Source: a virus
Direction: 5' to 3' (one strand)
DNA: 38,802 nucleotides
Virus record (IMG/VR): IMGVR_UViG_3300021964_000006
Span: 1-38,802 of that record
The position numbers and the translations under genes are program-made. The stretch's first letter is position 1. Each line of letters begins with the position of its first letter. Below, piece by piece: positions 30,708-38,802 of the stretch. Under the pieces are notes generated by a model. That model saw nothing but the letters and a program-made list of their open reading frames with translations, was not told the origin of the DNA and ran no database searches.

Positions 30708-32134
30708 TGGCAAATACAAGGCTACAATTTCAGGAATGGTTGCCAGATCAACCAGCAATTGCAGGACAGTTATTAGAAGCTAAAAATGTATACCCAGTAT
30801 CTATTGGCTATGCACCTTTTAATAGTTCAGAAAACTACTCTAATGCAGCTAGTGAAAACTTAAACTCTGTATTTGTAGGTAAGTTTGGTGACGAAGTTAA
30901 ATTGTTCGCAGGTGGTGAAACTAAATTATTTCAGTTTGATTCTACAAACCTAAATATGATTGATGTGTCTAAAACAGGTGGATACTCTAGTGTTCATTAC
31001 TGGAAATACACACAATTTGGTAATACTGTATTAGCGACAAATAATTCACAACCTATACAAGCATGGACAATAGGCACATCTTCTGCTTTTGCAGATTTAT
31101 CTGCATCTGCACCAACTGCTAAATATGTTACAGTTGTTAGAGACTTTGTGGTTGCAGCTAACATAGGAAGCTCAGAACCATCAAAAGTTCAATGGAGCGA
31201 CATAAACGATGAGACAAATTGGGTCTCAGGAACTACGTCTCAATCAGATTATCAGCTTATTGCTGATGGCGGAAATATTACTGGTTTGACAGGTGGAGAA
31301 TTTGGTTTAGTTTTCCTAGAGAAATCTATAGCCAGAATGACATATGTAGGATCGCCTTTATTTTTCCAGTTCGATGTAATTTCAAGAGGATTAGGTTGTT
31401 TTGCAGGTAATAGTATTGCACAGTATGGCGCAACATCATTCTTTCTTGCAGACGATGGTTTTTATATGTGCGATGGCAACACTGTGACTGGTATTGGTGT
31501 TGAGAAAGTAGATAGATATTTCTTTAATGACTGTGACCTTACAGATTTAGATACTATGTCTGCAGCTATAGATCCTATTAAGAAATTAGTGGTATGGAAC
31601 TATGCTAATGTGGACGGTGGTCGTAGTATTCTGGTATATAACTTTAAAATGAACAAATGGTCTAGAGTAGATACAGATACTACAGTAGTAGGTAATGCAG
31701 CTACATCTGGTACAACATTAGAAGGATTGGCAATATTATACCCAAACATCGAATCTATACCTGCATCACTAGATGATCGACTATGGGTTGGTGGTAAGTT
31801 CTTATTTGCAGGTGCAAAAGATGATCGTATTGTAACATTTACAGGAAACACATATAACTCAGAAATTATTACATCTGATATAGAAACTGGATACAACTCA
31901 GTAGTAAGTTTAATTAGGCCACAAATTGACAATGGTTCTGCAGATATTGCAGTTGCATCTAGAAGAGAGTTAAATGACAACATTCAGTTTGGATCTTTAG
32001 TATCTACAACACAAGAAGGTCGTGCAAACTTTAGAAGTGCAGGTCGTTATCACAGATTTAAAATACAACCTACAGGTAACTGGACTAATGCAATAAGCAT
32101 TGATGTTGATGTTAAAACACAAGGTAACAGATAA
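30707..32134 (+). CDS. Tail nozzle/hub-like protein (SU10/P22 gp10-like)
   Basis: The 475-residue protein has the pattern QEWLPDQPAIAGQLLEAKNV and PVSIGYAPFNSSENYS near the start. Middle motifs include FVVAANIGSSEPSKVQWSDI, SDYQLIADGGNITGL and FLADDGFYMCDGN with RYFFNDC. This matches beta-propeller nozzle proteins of short-tailed phages that close the tail end. It overlaps the preceding stop and the next start by one base each. Confidence 0.8.
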   Translation: MANTRLQFQEWLPDQPAIAGQLLEAKNVYPVSIGYAPFNSSENYSNAASENLNSVFVGKFGDEVKLFAGGETKLFQFDSTNLNMIDVSKTGGYSSVHYWKYTQFGNTVLATNNSQPIQAWTIGTSSAFADLSASAPTAKYVTVVRDFVVAANIGSSEPSKVQWSDINDETNWVSGTTSQSDYQLIADGGNITGLTGGEFGLVFLEKSIARMTYVGSPLFFQFDVISRGLGCFAGNSIAQYGATSFFLADDGFYMCDGNTVTGIGVEKVDRYFFNDCDLTDLDTMSAAIDPIKKLVVWNYANVDGGRSILVYNFKMNKWSRVDTDTTVVGNAATSGTTLEGLAILYPNIESIPASLDDRLWVGGKFLFAGAKDDRIVTFTGNTYNSEIITSDIETGYNSVVSLIRPQIDNGSADIAVASRRELNDNIQFGSLVSTTQEGRANFRSAGRYHRFKIQPTGNWTNAISIDVDVKTQGNR

Positions 32135-32460
32135 TGGGTGTTAGTAGATATAGACGATTACAACCACAGTATGCAGATACTCGTGAAATTGCAGAAATCA
32201 CAAATCAAATACTAAGTGGTAAAACTAATAACACAGGCGAAATGGAGTTAAACGATAGTGCAACTTCTACAACAATTAATGATGAACGAGCAGGTTTTAA
32301 TTCATTTATATTGTTTATGCCTTTAACTGACCATGCAGCCGTAGAAGTTCCTTATATGTATGTTAGCACAAGAAATAAAGGTAGTTTTACAATTACACAT
32401 AGGAATCATGGCGGTGGTCATGTAAACGATTTGCAGTTTATGTATGTTATAATAGGGTAG
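32134..32460 (+). CDS. Small structural protein
   Basis: The 108-residue protein has REIAEITNQILSGKTNNTG and a beta-rich rest (SFILFMPLTDHAAVEVPYMY). Similar small proteins lie beside nozzle genes in related phages. It could be a fibre-attachment or tail component. Confidence 0.65.
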   Translation: MGVSRYRRLQPQYADTREIAEITNQILSGKTNNTGEMELNDSATSTTINDERAGFNSFILFMPLTDHAAVEVPYMYVSTRNKGSFTITHRNHGGGHVNDLQFMYVIIG

Positions 32461-32463
32461 GTT

Positions 32464-32616
32464 ATGGATAATATTGTACAGTATTTTACAAGAGAAAACA
32501 AAGACGGTGAATTAGTCATTACTAAAAATATGACTAATGGAACTTCTTATATGTTCAATGTTAATGATGACCCTGATGAATACCAACTATACTTGGAATG
32601 GCAAACAAAACAATAA
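32464..32616 (+). CDS. Small fibre-associated protein, relative of 24415-24585 product
   Basis: The 50-residue protein contains DDPDEYQLYLEWQTKQ at its end, similar to the TDYQEYLEW segment of the small protein after the first fibre gene. It overlaps the oxygenase-like gene start by 19 bases. Its relation to fibres is inferred. Confidence 0.55.
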   Translation: MDNIVQYFTRENKDGELVITKNMTNGTSYMFNVNDDPDEYQLYLEWQTKQ

Positions 32617-33083
32617 TAGATAATTTTCTAGATCATGGTGATTTTGAAGCCATGAAGATGTTGTTTACTGACAATCCATACTTTTCTTGGTTTTATCAGA
32701 ATGGTAAAGAGTATGCAAATGACAATTTTTTTCAATTTACGCATATATTTTATAATAACCACAATCCTAATAGTCCACATTTTAAAGAACTAAAACCTTT
32801 TTTAGATAAGTTGCAAGTCAACGCACTTATAAGAATTAAAGCAAATCTAACAGGTAGAGAAGATAGTATTCGGTTAGGTGATTTTCATACAGACTCGTTG
32901 TTCAAATGCAATACAGCAGTATGGTATCTAAATACCAATAATGGTAAAACTGTATTTGAAGACGGAGATGAAGTAGAAAGTGTTGCAAATAGAATGGTCA
33001 TATTTCCATCTAAAGAAAAACACACAGCAACTACACATACAGATGAAAAGGCTAGGATTGTAATTAACTTTAATTACTTATAA
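32598..33083 (+). CDS. 2-oxoglutarate/Fe(II) oxygenase-like protein
   Basis: The 161-residue protein has the Fe-binding pattern DFHTD (His97, Asp99) and a distal His142 (KEKHTATTH), with Arg153 about 11 residues later to bind 2-oxoglutarate. The strand AVWYLNTNNG lies between, as in double-stranded beta-helix oxygenases. It lies in the tail region rather than with nucleotide metabolism, overlapping its neighbours at both ends. The substrate could be a virion or host protein, DNA, or a small molecule. Confidence 0.75.
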   Translation: MANKTIIDNFLDHGDFEAMKMLFTDNPYFSWFYQNGKEYANDNFFQFTHIFYNNHNPNSPHFKELKPFLDKLQVNALIRIKANLTGREDSIRLGDFHTDSLFKCNTAVWYLNTNNGKTVFEDGDEVESVANRMVIFPSKEKHTATTHTDEKARIVINFNYL

Positions 33084-33493
33084 TGGAAACTAACCTATTC
33101 ATAGTACCTACAACACATATACATCAATTCTGGCATCTTGCTGAAAAACATTTACAAAGAGCTATAGAAACCGGTAATGGTGAATTTACTATAGATCAGT
33201 TAAGACAATTCGTAGCACAAGGTAGTTCTGTATTACTGCTTGTTATGAATGGTGATAAATGTGAATGTGCATTTACTGTCCAATGGATAAACTATCCTAA
33301 TGACAGAGTTGCATATATTACATATATCGGTGGTATTACAAATCAAAAATGTTGGGATCAATTCTTGACATGGGTAAAAAATAACGGTGGGACTAAAGTT
33401 CAAGGTTCTACTGCAAAAGAAGGCATCGTCAGATTATGGCGAAAGAAGTTTAAATTAGAACCTCAATATACGTTAATGGAGTTAAAATTATGA
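33083..33493 (+). CDS. GNAT-fold-like protein
   Basis: The 136-residue protein has a helix-strand order like GNAT acetyltransferases: FWHLAEKHLQRAIETGNG, SSVLLLVMNGDKCECAFTV, RVAYITYIGGI, and CWDQFLTWVKNNGGTKVQG. The acetyl-CoA Q/R-x-x-G-x-A/G loop is not clear, so catalysis is uncertain. Similar genes occur near internal virion genes in podoviruses. It overlaps the next gene by four bases. Confidence 0.55.
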   Translation: METNLFIVPTTHIHQFWHLAEKHLQRAIETGNGEFTIDQLRQFVAQGSSVLLLVMNGDKCECAFTVQWINYPNDRVAYITYIGGITNQKCWDQFLTWVKNNGGTKVQGSTAKEGIVRLWRKKFKLEPQYTLMELKL

Positions 33494-34299
33494 TACACGA
33501 TTATTTCCCAGAGTTAGATGGTAACCAATCCATTGACAATGGTAAAATGGGCAGACAATTATTTAAAGGCGGTGGCGGAGGCGGAACTCAAAAAACGTCT
33601 AATGAATTAGACCCAACTGTTAGGCCATTCGTTGAGTACGGCTTACAAGAAGCAAAATCGCTTTACCAAACAGATACTCCAACATATTACCCATATCAAA
33701 CTTATGTAGACCCATCTGCACAAACTAAATCTGCATTGCAGGCTGCACAAAATAGAGCTCAGGCAGGTTCTCCATTACTACCAGCTGCACAACAACAAAT
33801 GCAGAATACAATACAGGGTGGTAATTTAGGTATGAACCCATATTTCAGTCAAGCACTACAAGGAGCTGCAGGTGTTGCTACTACGCAATTCCAAGACGCA
33901 TTAAAAAATATTGCGTCACAAAGTTCACAAGCAGGTCGTTACGGATCAGGAGCAATGGCAGATTTACAATCTCGTGCATCTAAAAATCTTGCAGATTCTT
34001 TAATTAACAAAGCAGGTGAATTAGCTTATACTAATTATGCAAACGAAAGATCTGCACAAGAACGTGCAATTGCAAATGCTCCACAAATGGCAATGGCTGA
34101 CTACGCAGATATACAGCAATTAATGAACGTAGGGCAAACTGCAGAAGATTACCAAAGACAAGCACTTGAAGCAGATATTGCAAGATATGAATTTGGTGAA
34201 AACTTACCATACACCAAACTACAATCTTATCTATCTGCAGCTTATGGTGCGCCTATGGGTCAAGTATCAACGACTACATCATCAGGAGGAGGTAAGTAA
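33490..34299 (+). CDS. Internal virion/DNA-ejection-like protein
   Basis: The 269-residue protein has a Gly linker (FKGGGGGGTQK), then a helical Ala/Gln-rich body (QNRAQAGSPLLPAAQQQMQN, AAGVATTQFQDALKNIA, SGAMADLQSRASKNLADSL) and a Thr/Ser/Gly tail. Such Ala/Gln-rich helical proteins in this position are ejected with DNA in P22- and T7-like phages. It is the first of four probable internal virion genes. Confidence 0.75.
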   Translation: MIHDYFPELDGNQSIDNGKMGRQLFKGGGGGGTQKTSNELDPTVRPFVEYGLQEAKSLYQTDTPTYYPYQTYVDPSAQTKSALQAAQNRAQAGSPLLPAAQQQMQNTIQGGNLGMNPYFSQALQGAAGVATTQFQDALKNIASQSSQAGRYGSGAMADLQSRASKNLADSLINKAGELAYTNYANERSAQERAIANAPQMAMADYADIQQLMNVGQTAEDYQRQALEADIARYEFGENLPYTKLQSYLSAAYGAPMGQVSTTTSSGGGK

Positions 34300-34958
34300 T
34301 GGCACACGTTTTAATAGGTGCAGGTATCGGTGCAGCTACATCTCTTGCAACTGGAGGTGATCCAGTAAAAGGTGCATTGTTAGGGGGTGTTACCGGTGGT
34401 GCATTTGGTGGCGCAGAAGGCGGTTTATTAGAAGGCACAACATCTGCAGTAAACGCAACTACTCCACAATTAGGTGGACAAGTATTAAGTGGTGCAACTA
34501 CTGGTGCAGTAGGTGGTGCAACTGCAGGAGGTGTCGCAGGTGCAACTGCAAGTCCATACGCATTTGGTAATAACGCATTAGAAGTTGCAGGAAGCACAAT
34601 GAATCCTGCATTAATTGGTTCATCTGCTGGTGGTCAAATACCTATGACTGGATTTGATCGTGCAATTGATACAATTACACCTGCAGGTGGTTATGATGGC
34701 CCATCAATACTAGACAAAATATCAAAGAATACAGGATTTGATGATATGTCTACTATGGATAAAGTTGGTTTAGGTCTTATGAGTGCAGACGCATTTACTC
34801 CACAAGAACAAGCTCAACAAATGATAGACAGACCTGCTCCAATCAACCCAGGCAAACCATTGAATACAAATCAAACAGAAACGGGTATGTTAGATGTAAA
34901 CGTTCCTAGTGGTTTTCTTGATGATGTAAGAAAACGTCAACTCTTTTTTGGACAATAA
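34299..34958 (+). CDS. Gly-zipper internal virion protein
   Basis: The 219-residue protein has a Gly/Ala-rich N-terminal half with GAGIGAATSLATGGDPVKGA and GAVGGATAGGVAGA, a glycine-zipper pattern that inserts in membranes. A more polar part follows, ending FLDDVRKRQLFFGQ. It could help form the channel for DNA entry. Confidence 0.7.
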   Translation: MAHVLIGAGIGAATSLATGGDPVKGALLGGVTGGAFGGAEGGLLEGTTSAVNATTPQLGGQVLSGATTGAVGGATAGGVAGATASPYAFGNNALEVAGSTMNPALIGSSAGGQIPMTGFDRAIDTITPAGGYDGPSILDKISKNTGFDDMSTMDKVGLGLMSADAFTPQEQAQQMIDRPAPINPGKPLNTNQTETGMLDVNVPSGFLDDVRKRQLFFGQ

Positions 34959-34967
34959 GGATAAGTA

Positions 34968-36440
34968 ATGGGAATATTAGATAAATTAATTCCAAAGAAC
35001 ACTAACATCTTTGGTGCAACTACTCCAACATATCTATCAGGTATTGTTGACAAAGACCAATTAGATCTTGCAAACAAACAGTCTTTATTTCAAGGATTAC
35101 TAGGAACTGCATTAGGTTACATTGCACAACCTAAAAATCAAAATTACGGAAGTTCATTACCTTATCTTGCAAAGAGTTATATGCAAGGTATGCAGATGGC
35201 ACAATCACCATATGACCGTTTAGAGCGTGATGTTGTTATGAAAGAGAAGTTTGATCAGATGGCGTTAGACAAGCAACGTGAGAAAGATCGTAAGAATCTA
35301 ATTGCAAATATGTATACTACTATTCCTGCAGAAACTATCACTACATCTACATATCAACCAATAGATCAGGTAGGCCCTGGCGGTGAACGTGCAATTGCAC
35401 CTAGTTACGCACCATCTCAAACAACAGAAGTGACAGTAACGCCAGAACAAAAAATTCTCAACCAACAAAAACTGATGGATTTTGCATTACAGTATCCAGA
35501 TCAAGGTGGTAAGTTTGTTGACACTATTACTAAACTTGATGCGTTAAACAGACCACAAGGTACAGTTCAGTTATCTATGGAAGAGAAGTTAAAACGTAAA
35601 CTACCATTAACTATTGAATACCAAATGAACAAAGAAGGTACAATATCTGCAATCTCAGGAACAGAGCAAAAACCTATTGATTATGGTGTTGAAAGAAATG
35701 CAAGAGCTGCAATATTAGGATATGACACATTTAATCTTGCACCACCAGATGTAAAAGCAAAAATTCAAAAAGACATAGACACTGCAAAAGAAACAAATGC
35801 TCAATTAATGGGTGGTGTTCCTGTGGAGAAAAAAGGTGGTGATCTTGCACAAACTAAATTATTTGAAAGTGGCGAAAGACTAATTAGTTTAAATAGAATT
35901 TCTAGTTTATATGATCCATCATTCCTGACATACAAAGGTGATATTAATTATGCAGTTTTAGCTAAGAAAGATAAACTTGGACAATTAGATCCTAACTCAC
36001 CAGAAGGTCAATGGTTTGTTCGTGCAACACAATTTAAACAACAAGCAGGTCAAGACCTTAACGCATATATTAATGAAGTTACTGGTGCGGCTATTGGTAC
36101 TGGTGAAGAAGAAAGAAGGATCAGAAAAGGTACTCCAGACCCAGAAAAAGATGGCCCAGTTCGTTATGAAGCAAAACTTAAAAACACAATGAAAGTGTTG
36201 AGAATGTCAGAGGCTCGTGCAAGGTACATTGCGAAAAACAAAAACTTTAGCATGGAAGATATTCCAATTATTGATGAATTTGGTAATCCAACTAATGATA
36301 TGCCTAAGATTATTAAAGAACGAGGTATGGAGTTAGAAAAAGAGCTTTTACCTGAAGGTGAAAAAATTGAAGATAGACCAGATATACAAAACGCAATTAG
36401 AAGACAAGTTGCACAAGAATTTGGTTTAGCACAATACTAA
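34968..36440 (+). CDS. Internal virion protein
   Basis: The 490-residue protein is polar and helical after the first 60 residues, with LLGTALGYIAQPKNQNYGSS near the start, a Thr/Pro-rich stretch (about 125-155) and a charged C-terminal part with NTMKVLRMSEARARYIAKN. Its place between two other large internal virion genes supports the call. No catalytic motif was seen. Confidence 0.7.
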   Translation: MGILDKLIPKNTNIFGATTPTYLSGIVDKDQLDLANKQSLFQGLLGTALGYIAQPKNQNYGSSLPYLAKSYMQGMQMAQSPYDRLERDVVMKEKFDQMALDKQREKDRKNLIANMYTTIPAETITTSTYQPIDQVGPGGERAIAPSYAPSQTTEVTVTPEQKILNQQKLMDFALQYPDQGGKFVDTITKLDALNRPQGTVQLSMEEKLKRKLPLTIEYQMNKEGTISAISGTEQKPIDYGVERNARAAILGYDTFNLAPPDVKAKIQKDIDTAKETNAQLMGGVPVEKKGGDLAQTKLFESGERLISLNRISSLYDPSFLTYKGDINYAVLAKKDKLGQLDPNSPEGQWFVRATQFKQQAGQDLNAYINEVTGAAIGTGEEERRIRKGTPDPEKDGPVRYEAKLKNTMKVLRMSEARARYIAKNKNFSMEDIPIIDEFGNPTNDMPKIIKERGMELEKELLPEGEKIEDRPDIQNAIRRQVAQEFGLAQY

Positions 36441-36452
36441 AAAGGAAAATAA

Positions 36453-38531
36453 ATGGCACAAGATTATCTTGATGATTTAATCAACCCAGAACTAGGACGT
36501 AAACAAAGTGCAACTTCTGGCAGTGTAGAACAAGCAAACTTTGGTAAAAGAGTCTCTGAGCCAAAGATAGAAGAAGAGTCAGGTGAACTTACACAAGGAC
36601 TTGGATCATCATTTCTTGCAGGTGTGCCTATTAATAAACAAGATGCAATTAGTTACTTATCTAAAAGAACTGGGTTACCTGTAACAAGGTTTGTTATTAC
36701 ATCGGAGGGGAATATCGCATATAAAGGTGATGATGGTAAATTCTATCCTGCAGTAAACCAAGCAGGTTATTATGCACCAGACATTGCACAAGGTATTGGA
36801 GATGTTTTTGCAGGGGCAATTGGTTCTCGATTTGGGCCATTTGGTGCGTCTGCGTTTACAGGAACTTCTTCTGCACTATTAGAAGAAGGTCGACAAGCGT
36901 GGGGTAGAGAATTAGCAGATTCTGAAACTAAAGATAGATTTAGAACTGGTGCATCTTTTGTGCTTGGTGCAGGTGGGGAGTTATTACCAACTGCATATAA
37001 AGCTTATAAAGGGTCTAGTCTTGTAAGAGATATTGATGAGTTAAACGAAAAAGACTTATTGAATATTCTAAAGATGTCAAAAAAATATGACGTACCATTA
37101 ACTACTGCAGAAGCGACAGACTTATCATCTTTAAAAGCAAAACAATTTGTCGCATCTCAAGCTACACAAACATCTAAGCAGTTTGACAAGTTTTATAAGA
37201 TGAGAAGAGATAAAGTAGAAGATGCAGTTAATAAATACCTTGATAGCATATCAGTGCAAAAAGAAACATACTTGGGTGGTAAAACAGGTATTGAAACTAT
37301 TACTAATAGAAAAGAACAATTAAAAAACGCAAGAAGAGAAGCAACAGAACCGTTGTATACAGAAGCATTAAAAGACGCACAACCTGTAGATACCAAAGAC
37401 ATTGTTAAGAAATTAGACGCAATGATTGATATATCAAAAGGTAGAGAAACTCAAGTATTGCAAAAAATAAAGAATGACTTCTACAGAAACGTAGAGCAAG
37501 TAAAACTTGATGTTAATGGCAACCCTATAAAAGATAAGTTTGGTAAGCCTGTAGTTGAAAATGTTCGTGTATTAGATGATCGACCACAAGCGTTACAAAG
37601 ACTTAAAATGGAATTAGATACATATTTAAGAAGTGAAGACGTTGTAGGTCTTGACTCTGTTATTCAGGGTGAGATTAAGGGAGTTAGAAACGATCTTAAA
37701 AACGCAGTAAGACAAGATAATGATTTATACAAACAAGCAGATTCAAAATATGCAGAGTTATCTAAACCTATTGACGAACTAGAAGAGTCAAAAGTAGGTG
37801 ATATTGTCAAACGTATGAAAGGTTATGACAGGGATAAGTTTATAGATAAGTTGTTTAAAGACTCAGATCCTATATCTATTAAGTACGCAAAAGAACAAAT
37901 GGAGAAAGTTAATCCAGAAGCATGGAACGAAGTAACACGAGGTTGGTTGCAAAGAAACTGGGAAACTGCAAGTAAACAGTTTAGAGCGCAAAAAGACGCA
38001 CCAATAGACGCAGGATTATCTTGGAGAAACTTATTATTAGGTGATCAAAAAAGTCAAAGAACATTAAAAGCTGCATTAAGTCCAGAACAATATCAAACGT
38101 TAGTTGAGCTATCTACAGTCTTAGAGTATGCAGGTAAGGTTAAAAAGGTAGACTCTGGTACTGCATTTAACACAGAAATGATAGCAGAGTTTAAAAAATC
38201 TGGTTGGGATATTGCAGATATTGATTTTGCACAACCTGCAAAAACATTTATAAGAGCATTAAAAGAGAAAAAATTTAGAGATAATCTTGATCAGTTTACT
38301 AATCTTGTATTAGATCCTAAAAAACTAGACCAACTAAAAGAGTTGCAAAAAGTACCAAAAGATACACCTGCATATATTGGTGGTGTCATGAACATTCTTT
38401 TACAAGCAGGACAAAGGGAAGTAACTTCTCCGTCTCTAGGTAGTGAGATGTATTCATTACAAGAAAGACAAGAGAAAGAAGAAGCAAAAAATCAAGGTGC
38501 AAATTATCTAAATGATATTTTAGGATTATGA
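36453..38531 (+). CDS. Large internal virion/ejection protein
   Basis: The 692-residue protein is the last large virion gene. After a polar start it has a hydrophobic Gly/Ala part at about 105-190 (including GIGDVFAGAIGSRFGPFGAS and SFVLGAGGELLPTAYKAY), which may insert in the membrane. A long helical charged region follows (190-690). Large proteins of this kind form the transient channel through the cell envelope in podoviruses. AAAAGGAAAAT precedes the ATG. Confidence 0.75.
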   Translation: MAQDYLDDLINPELGRKQSATSGSVEQANFGKRVSEPKIEEESGELTQGLGSSFLAGVPINKQDAISYLSKRTGLPVTRFVITSEGNIAYKGDDGKFYPAVNQAGYYAPDIAQGIGDVFAGAIGSRFGPFGASAFTGTSSALLEEGRQAWGRELADSETKDRFRTGASFVLGAGGELLPTAYKAYKGSSLVRDIDELNEKDLLNILKMSKKYDVPLTTAEATDLSSLKAKQFVASQATQTSKQFDKFYKMRRDKVEDAVNKYLDSISVQKETYLGGKTGIETITNRKEQLKNARREATEPLYTEALKDAQPVDTKDIVKKLDAMIDISKGRETQVLQKIKNDFYRNVEQVKLDVNGNPIKDKFGKPVVENVRVLDDRPQALQRLKMELDTYLRSEDVVGLDSVIQGEIKGVRNDLKNAVRQDNDLYKQADSKYAELSKPIDELEESKVGDIVKRMKGYDRDKFIDKLFKDSDPISIKYAKEQMEKVNPEAWNEVTRGWLQRNWETASKQFRAQKDAPIDAGLSWRNLLLGDQKSQRTLKAALSPEQYQTLVELSTVLEYAGKVKKVDSGTAFNTEMIAEFKKSGWDIADIDFAQPAKTFIRALKEKKFRDNLDQFTNLVLDPKKLDQLKELQKVPKDTPAYIGGVMNILLQAGQREVTSPSLGSEMYSLQERQEKEEAKNQGANYLNDILGL

Positions 38532-38532
38532 T

Positions 38533-38595
38533 ATGGCACGATTTAAACTTACCGCCTATAAACTTATACAACGCACCAAAAAGAAAGGACAATGA
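38533..38595 (+). CDS. 20-residue basic peptide
   Basis: MARFKLTAYKLIQRTKKKGQ is a very short basic product whose ATG follows the preceding stop by one base; AGGA lies upstream. Its stop overlaps the next ATG (ATGA). Translation is plausible from spacing but is not proved. Confidence 0.4.
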   Translation: MARFKLTAYKLIQRTKKKGQ

Positions 38596-38759
38596 TGGAA
38601 ATGGATCACACCGAAGCTAGACTCAATACGCATGAAGCTATATGTAAAGAAAGATATGAGTCTATCTGTGCTAGACTAACACGATTAGAAAGAATTATGA
38701 TTGGTATGACAGGTGGTATTCTTTTCATTTTAATTCATATTGCTCTTAAAATGGGTTGA
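38592..38759 (+). CDS. XhlA-like small membrane/coiled-coil protein
   Basis: The 55-residue product has a short charged coiled-coil helix (NTHEAICKERYESICARLTR then LERIM) followed by a C-terminal transmembrane helix (GGILFILIHIALKMG). This is the layout of haemolysin XhlA and similar lysis-associated proteins. Its start overlaps the upstream stop. It spans the closure point: its last 52 bases are repeated at 1-52, and the next gene starts at 54. Confidence 0.75.
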   Translation: MMEMDHTEARLNTHEAICKERYESICARLTRLERIMIGMTGGILFILIHIALKMG

Positions 38760-38802
38760 TATGGATAGATTAACTACAGTTATTGTATGTTTTTTATTTA
38801 TA
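38708..38802. repeat. Right copy of 95-base end overlap
   Basis: These bases equal positions 1-95. The stretch holds the end of the XhlA-like gene and, from 38761, the first 42 bases of a second, partial copy of the secreted-protein gene that starts at 54. The unique circular length is therefore about 38,707 bases. Confidence 0.9.

Noticed and set aside
1-38802. tRNA genes, rRNA, CRISPR arrays, insertion sequences, integrase and attachment sites
   Set aside because: I looked for cloverleaf and GGTTCRAAT-type signals, regular spaced repeats, transposase or recombinase motifs and paired att repeats and saw none that hold up.
38708-38802. A true 95-base direct terminal repeat as in T7-like phages
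   Set aside because: The repeat lies in coding sequence, is shorter than usual terminal repeats, and joining the ends gives intact closely packed genes, so assembly overlap of a circular map is simpler.

Overview
The window is one complete, AT-rich phage genome drawn as a line. Its last 95 bases repeat its first 95, so the map closes on itself at about 38.7 kb. The cut falls inside a small membrane-protein gene, which fits a circular or permuted assembly better than a biological terminus. The gene content is that of a short-tailed (podovirus-like) marine phage: a portal of about 700 residues, a capsid protein that looks like the SU10/DUF5309 type, SU10/P22-like tail adaptor and nozzle proteins, internal virion proteins, and no sheath or obvious tape measure. 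Codon use and the small-gene repertoire suggest an alphaproteobacterial host of the SAR11/SAR116 kind, but this is inference. I see no integrase, tRNA, rRNA, CRISPR array, DNA polymerase or RNA polymerase.

Layout. (1) A divergent control region at about 8672-8834 holds one promoter for a leftward early operon (8671 down to 4229) and one for a rightward operon that starts with a Cro-like regulator. (2) The leftward operon carries recombination and DNA-handling genes: an annealing-type protein, a YqaJ/lambda-type exonuclease, a ParB-like protein, a single-strand-binding-like protein and a PD-(D/E)XK nuclease with no ordinary start codon. It also has a DUF3310 protein and many small proteins. 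(3) The rightward early operon (8835-13616) carries a replication protein, a DnaB-like helicase, NinB-like and Ref-like genes, a putative TET-associated-type glycosyltransferase and finally a small Q-like gene. (4) Directly after that gene lie a near-consensus sigma-70 promoter, a roughly 100-nt leader RNA with a strong hairpin, and an intrinsic terminator. This resembles the lambda Q/pR'/6S RNA/tR' late switch. (5) The late genes follow: small basic proteins, terminase, portal, scaffold, capsid, tail adaptor, an expanded set of tail-fibre genes, nozzle, a 2OG-oxygenase-like gene, a GNAT-like gene and internal virion proteins. (6) Across the closure point come the lysis genes (XhlA-like protein, secreted proteins, 3-TM holin, M15 endolysin) and a metallophosphoesterase, ending at a convergent junction near 4210-4230.

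How it would work, by inference: the divergent promoters start early transcription and the Cro-like protein limits it. The replication protein and helicase recruit host polymerase while the leftward operon processes and anneals DNA. The Q-like protein then lets RNA polymerase pass the leader terminator at 13731-13751 and express the long late operon round the circle to about 4207. The points most worth testing are this late switch and its leader RNA, the glycosyltransferase (possible DNA-base modification), the nuclease gene that seems to start at ATT or ATA, and the oxygenase/acetyltransferase-like pair inside the virion module.
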